Assembly (NCBI RefSeq): GCF_009857445.1
Contig: NZ_WWCN01000021.1
Location: 31,922 to 95,921, forward strand
Length of the DNA: 64,000 nucleotides
Reading direction: 5' to 3'
From: Duganella flavida
Lineage (GTDB): Bacteria; Pseudomonadota; Gammaproteobacteria; Burkholderiales; Burkholderiaceae_D
The translations under genes were made by a program, and so were the position numbers. The notes under the pieces are model-generated. The model worked only from the letters and a program-made list of their open reading frames with translations, ran no database searches and had not been told where the DNA came from. Numbering within the stretch: the first letter of the stretch is position 1; every line of letters begins with the position of its first letter. This document shows positions 61,255 through 64,000 of the stretch, in pieces.

Positions 61255-62760
61255 ATGAGCGGTGCGACCACCCAAGCGACGGAAGCTTCAATTCCGGAGT
61301 TCAAACAGATCATGGGCCACCCGGCCCCGCTGTGGATGTTGTTCATGACCGAGTTCTGGGAGCGCTTTGCGTTCTACGGCATTCGTTGGGCCCTGGTGCT
61401 CTACATCGTGGCCCAGTTCTTCAGCGGCGACGCCTCCGGCCAGCAAACCGCTAGCGCCCTTTACGGCTCCTACTTGGCGCTGGTGTATGCGGCAGCGCTG
61501 TTCGGCGGCTACGTGGCTGACCGCGTGCTCGGCTACCAGCGCTCAATCCTGGTGGGCGCCGTGTTCATGGCCGCCGGCCTGTTCGCCATCGCCATCCCGG
61601 ACGACACCATCTTCAAGATCGGCCTGGCCACCATCATCGTGGGTAACGGCCTGTTCAAACCGAATATCTCGACCATGGTCGGCAAGCTGTACTCGGTTGC
61701 CGATCCGCGCCGCGACTCCGGCTTCACCATCTTCTACATGGGCATTAACACCGGCGCCCTGATCGCCCCGGTACTGACCCAGATCCTGGCCGAACAAGTC
61801 TTCGGCGTCGGCGGCATGCCATCGTACAAAGTGGTGTTCATGGCGGCTGGCGTCGGCATGCTGATCAGCTTGGTATGGTTCTACATCGGCCGCGCCCAGC
61901 TCAAGGGCATCGGCGCACCGGCCGCTGAAGCGACTGGCCTGGCCCGCGTGGCCTACGTGGTGATTGGCTGCTTCGCCGTGATTCCAGTGGCCTACGCCCT
62001 GCTGGCCGTCGGCGCCAACACCCTGCAACTGGTGCTGACCGCGCTGTTCCTGGTGCTGGCCCTGATGCTGCTGATCGAAGGCTTCCGTAACGGTAAAGTA
62101 GCACGCGACAAAGTCATCGCCATGATGGTGATCTTCGCCTTCAACATCGTGTTCTGGATGTTCTTCGAGCAGGCAGGCAGCTCCTTCACCTTCCTGGCGG
62201 ACAACATCGTGCGCCGTGATTTCGGTGGCTGGACCTTCCCGACTGCCTGGTTCCAGACCGTGAACTCGCTCGCCATCATCGGCTGCGCGCCTATCGTGGC
62301 AGCAGCATGGGTGCTGCTGGCCAAGCGCGATGCCAACCCGTCGATCCCGCGTAAATTCGGCCTGGGTATCCTGTTCAACGCTGCGGCGTTCGGTCTGCTG
62401 TGGTTCTCGCTGTCCTCGCTGGTTGGTGCTGACAGCAAGATCCCATTCTGGACCCTGTTCATGGTCTACGTGATCCAATCGGTGGGCGAGCTATGCCTGT
62501 CGCCGATCGGCCTGTCGATGGTAACCAAGCTGGCGCCGACCCGACTGGTGGGCCTGGGTATGGGCGGTTGGTTCCTGTCGACTGGTATCGGCAACAACCT
62601 GTCGGGCATCTTTGCCTCGCACGCCAGTGGCGAAAGCGGCATGTCGGTAGTGACCGCGTTGTCGGCCTACACCCAAGGCTTCTGGATTCTGACCATCGGC
62701 GGCGTGATCCTGTTCCTGATCGCCCCGCTGATCCAGAAGTTGATGCATGGTGTGAAGTAA
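61255..62760 (+). CDS. proton-coupled peptide transporter (POT/PTR2 family)
   Basis: A 501-residue inner-membrane transporter that takes up di- and tripeptides with protons. The POT signature is intact: TEFWERFAFYGIRWAL (ExxERFxxYG). Twelve to fourteen hydrophobic helices; PTR2 pattern also in FKPNISTMVGKLY and FTIFYMGINTGAL. ATG 61255 is chosen because AGGAGA lies just before it; the ATG at 61186 lacks one. Ends before a strong terminator. Confidence 0.95.
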   Translation: MSGATTQATEASIPEFKQIMGHPAPLWMLFMTEFWERFAFYGIRWALVLYIVAQFFSGDASGQQTASALYGSYLALVYAAALFGGYVADRVLGYQRSILVGAVFMAAGLFAIAIPDDTIFKIGLATIIVGNGLFKPNISTMVGKLYSVADPRRDSGFTIFYMGINTGALIAPVLTQILAEQVFGVGGMPSYKVVFMAAGVGMLISLVWFYIGRAQLKGIGAPAAEATGLARVAYVVIGCFAVIPVAYALLAVGANTLQLVLTALFLVLALMLLIEGFRNGKVARDKVIAMMVIFAFNIVFWMFFEQAGSSFTFLADNIVRRDFGGWTFPTAWFQTVNSLAIIGCAPIVAAAWVLLAKRDANPSIPRKFGLGILFNAAAFGLLWFSLSSLVGADSKIPFWTLFMVYVIQSVGELCLSPIGLSMVTKLAPTRLVGLGMGGWFLSTGIGNNLSGIFASHASGESGMSVVTALSAYTQGFWILTIGGVILFLIAPLIQKLMHGVK

Positions 62761-62765
62761 AAGCA

Positions 62766-62792
62766 ACCGGCGCCTCATCAGGCGCCGTTTTT
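62766..62792 (+). terminator. rho-independent terminator of the peptide transporter
   Basis: CGGCGCCT (62768-62775) pairs with AGGCGCCG (62780-62787), loop of four, followed by T5. Confidence 0.93.
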
Positions 62793-62959
62793 ATTTGTAG
62801 GCCAGCGATAGCGTCAAGCTGTCTGCAATATTTGCCTGGTTTCAGCCTCGCGAGGTAGTAGCAATTTGCGACTACTTTCCCCCTCAAGATTACTGCCGGT
62901 AGGCTAAGTCAGGGGCCGGCTGTTTCCGCCCCCAAGCCGACCTTCGCTAATACTCATGC

Positions 62960-63787
62960 TCATCGGGCATCGTATATTGAACGCAGAATGTTCACGAAAT
63001 ATCGATGCGCTCCCATAGCCCCCCAAACTGTTTCATATTTATCGATATGCGGGCCATCGTAAGCGAGGATGACGATTTTTCCACTCAGTTCTTGTTTAGC
63101 GCTTCCATCTAATAATGCGTCGAAAGATAGGCTTTTTTCCAGTTGTGTCGCACTTAATTTCACCACGACTTGGTTTGTTTCGTTAAGCTTAATGAGATGC
63201 GAACCAATTGTTATCTGCTTACCTTCCAAGATATTGGCTTTCGCGTTGGCCGCCAGTTCAACCGCGCAAAGGACAAGTGATTTTACGTTACGCGACTTGT
63301 ACTGCTCAACCATGGGAACGAAAGTAGAGTTAAAGTCAACAAACCCAATGTCCGTTGCATTTTGTGCGAGTGTAGGCAAGGGAATCCAACCGCTTGAACC
63401 TGTCACTGCCGTCTTAAATGAGCCAGGAAGTGTAAATTTTTCTGCAAGTGGATTCGGTGCAATTTCCGAGTTGTCTATCCGCGCCTGGAGGACAGTTTTA
63501 ATCCTGGACAATGAATCGGCCAGGCGCTTGTCGTCTTTTTCATCCCTAGCTTGGTCGAAAAAAAACTTCACAATAAGACCTCGGGCTCCCGCGTCAGCAA
63601 TAGCATTGACACCCTTAGCCAAGAGAGAGCGGTTTAACGGCATCGAACCAAACCTTGCCTCTGTATTTTGGTCGATAAAAACAACAGCAAAATCTTTGTC
63701 AAATGATCCAGCCAATGCCACAGGAAGCGCTGTAAGCGTAAGAAAAATGAAGCATGCCAATCGAGTCAAAGGGCTATTAATCATCAT
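62960..63787 (-). CDS. stand-alone exported CHASE2-domain protein
   Basis: A 275-residue protein with a signal peptide (hydrophobic residues 9-26, ending ALA) and a CHASE2-type extracellular sensor domain filling the rest: FAVVFIDQNTEARFGSMPLNRSLLAKGVNAI, SGWIPLPTLAQNATDIGFVDFN, and the ending GKIVILAYDGPHIDKYETVWG. CHASE2 is normally the sensor end of kinases, cyclases or adenylate-type enzymes; here no membrane helix and no signalling domain follows. The DNA is clearly AT-richer than its neighbours, suggesting horizontal transfer. Ribosome binding site is weak. About 200 bases between the transporter terminator and this gene hold nothing recognisable. Confidence 0.75.
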   Translation of the reverse strand: MMINSPLTRLACFIFLTLTALPVALAGSFDKDFAVVFIDQNTEARFGSMPLNRSLLAKGVNAIADAGARGLIVKFFFDQARDEKDDKRLADSLSRIKTVLQARIDNSEIAPNPLAEKFTLPGSFKTAVTGSSGWIPLPTLAQNATDIGFVDFNSTFVPMVEQYKSRNVKSLVLCAVELAANAKANILEGKQITIGSHLIKLNETNQVVVKLSATQLEKSLSFDALLDGSAKQELSGKIVILAYDGPHIDKYETVWGAMGAHRYFVNILRSIYDAR

Positions 63788-63869
63788 TGGAAATCAATTT
63801 GAAGCCTCTACTCCAACTTAAATGACCGGTATTGGCCGATAGCACTCACAACTATCACAAGCGCTAGAA

Positions 63870-64000
63870 CTATTTTTTGCTGCCCTGGCGCGTCGTGTCG
63901 TAATACTGCCAGAGCACATTGACGATCTTCCATTCGCTATGATCGGTCTTATACAGGTGCATATAGTCGATCCATTCATCGGCGCTTAACTTGACGGTTG
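63870..64000 (-). CDS. NTF2/lumazine-binding-like protein, C-terminal end (cut by window)
   Basis: The last 42 codons of a gene that begins beyond base 64000; stop at 63870-63872. The readable end shows ADEWIDYMHLYKTDHSEWKI and then NVLWQYYDTTRQGSKK, which fits the putative lumazine-binding / NTF2-like family (pattern DYLHL..K....WKIVNVLW). The gene lies on the same strand upstream of the CHASE2 gene, 82 bases away. Confidence 0.65.
   Translation of the reverse strand, partial: TVKLSADEWIDYMHLYKTDHSEWKIVNVLWQYYDTTRQGSKK

Noticed and set aside
1..64000. tRNA, rRNA, insertion sequence or prophage genes
   Set aside because: No CCA-end clover-leaf sequence, rRNA-like block, transposase or integrase motif was seen on either strand; the only mobile-type hint is the single palindrome at 5085-5152.

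Overview
The window reads as chromosomal DNA of a high-GC betaproteobacterium, most likely family Oxalobacteraceae (Massilia/Duganella/Janthinobacterium type). This is inferred from the GC-rich codon use, a PEP-CTERM protein, the Cpx-type two-component system, the paired DUF1800/DUF1501 genes and a mix of housekeeping and secreted polysaccharide-degrading enzymes. No rRNA, tRNA, CRISPR array, transposase or prophage was seen, and no gene-free stretch exceeds about 260 bases.

Layout. 1-9.1 kb: the end of an ABC exporter, a threonine-aldolase-like lyase running without a stop into a DEAD-box RNA helicase, thyA, a small hydrolase, a perfect 30-bp inverted repeat, an orphan DUF433 gene, folA, a DUF4337 membrane protein and a large PLP-dependent basic amino acid decarboxylase with a terminator-like leader hairpin. 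9.2-13.3 kb: exported DUF1800 and DUF1501 proteins facing an intradiol-dioxygenase-like lipoprotein. 13.3-17.7 kb: a Cpx envelope-stress locus (Ser-rich protein, Spy/CpxP-like protein, cpxR, cpxA, FlxA-like protein) whose divergent promoter region carries textbook GTAAA-N5-GTAAA boxes. 17.7-24.6 kb: dcd, a hydrolase, comEC, and a lipoprotein-release set (lolC-like, lolD) with a TatD nuclease.

24.6-33 kb is dominated by a 2533-residue protein with 18 SdrD B-like domains followed by a PEP-CTERM protein. 33.2-39.5 kb: a phosphoglycerate-mutase-like gene coupled to recJ, an unrecognised gene, an NTF2-like protein, an Xre/RES toxin-antitoxin pair and a DUF2288 gene. 39.4-46.5 kb: a secreted GH13 amylase divergent from a secreted GH43 arabinanase; the arabinanase is coupled to an orphan lipase-chaperone-like gene; then an 8-oxoguanine-deaminase-type enzyme coupled to a secreted alpha/beta hydrolase. 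46.6-53.5 kb: a branched-chain amino acid uptake operon with a fused LivM-LivG protein, continuing into an aldo/keto reductase and a DUF4272 protein. 53.5-62.8 kb: a Sel1 protein and cpdB, prfB with its programmed +1 frameshift, a HAD phosphatase, lysS, ppnN and a POT peptide transporter. The last 1.2 kb is visibly AT-richer and carries a stand-alone exported CHASE2 protein and the end of an NTF2/lumazine-binding-like gene.

Functionally the window links nucleotide metabolism (thyA, folA, dcd, ppnN, cpdB), translation (prfB, lysS), envelope stress (Cpx), outer-membrane lipoprotein traffic (Lol), uptake of peptides and branched-chain amino acids, and breakdown of plant polysaccharides. The parts most worth following up are the arabinanase/lipase-chaperone pair, the giant repeat protein with its two-domain amplification, the CpxR operator array with the Gly/Pro-rich Cpx sensor, and the lyase-helicase read-through.
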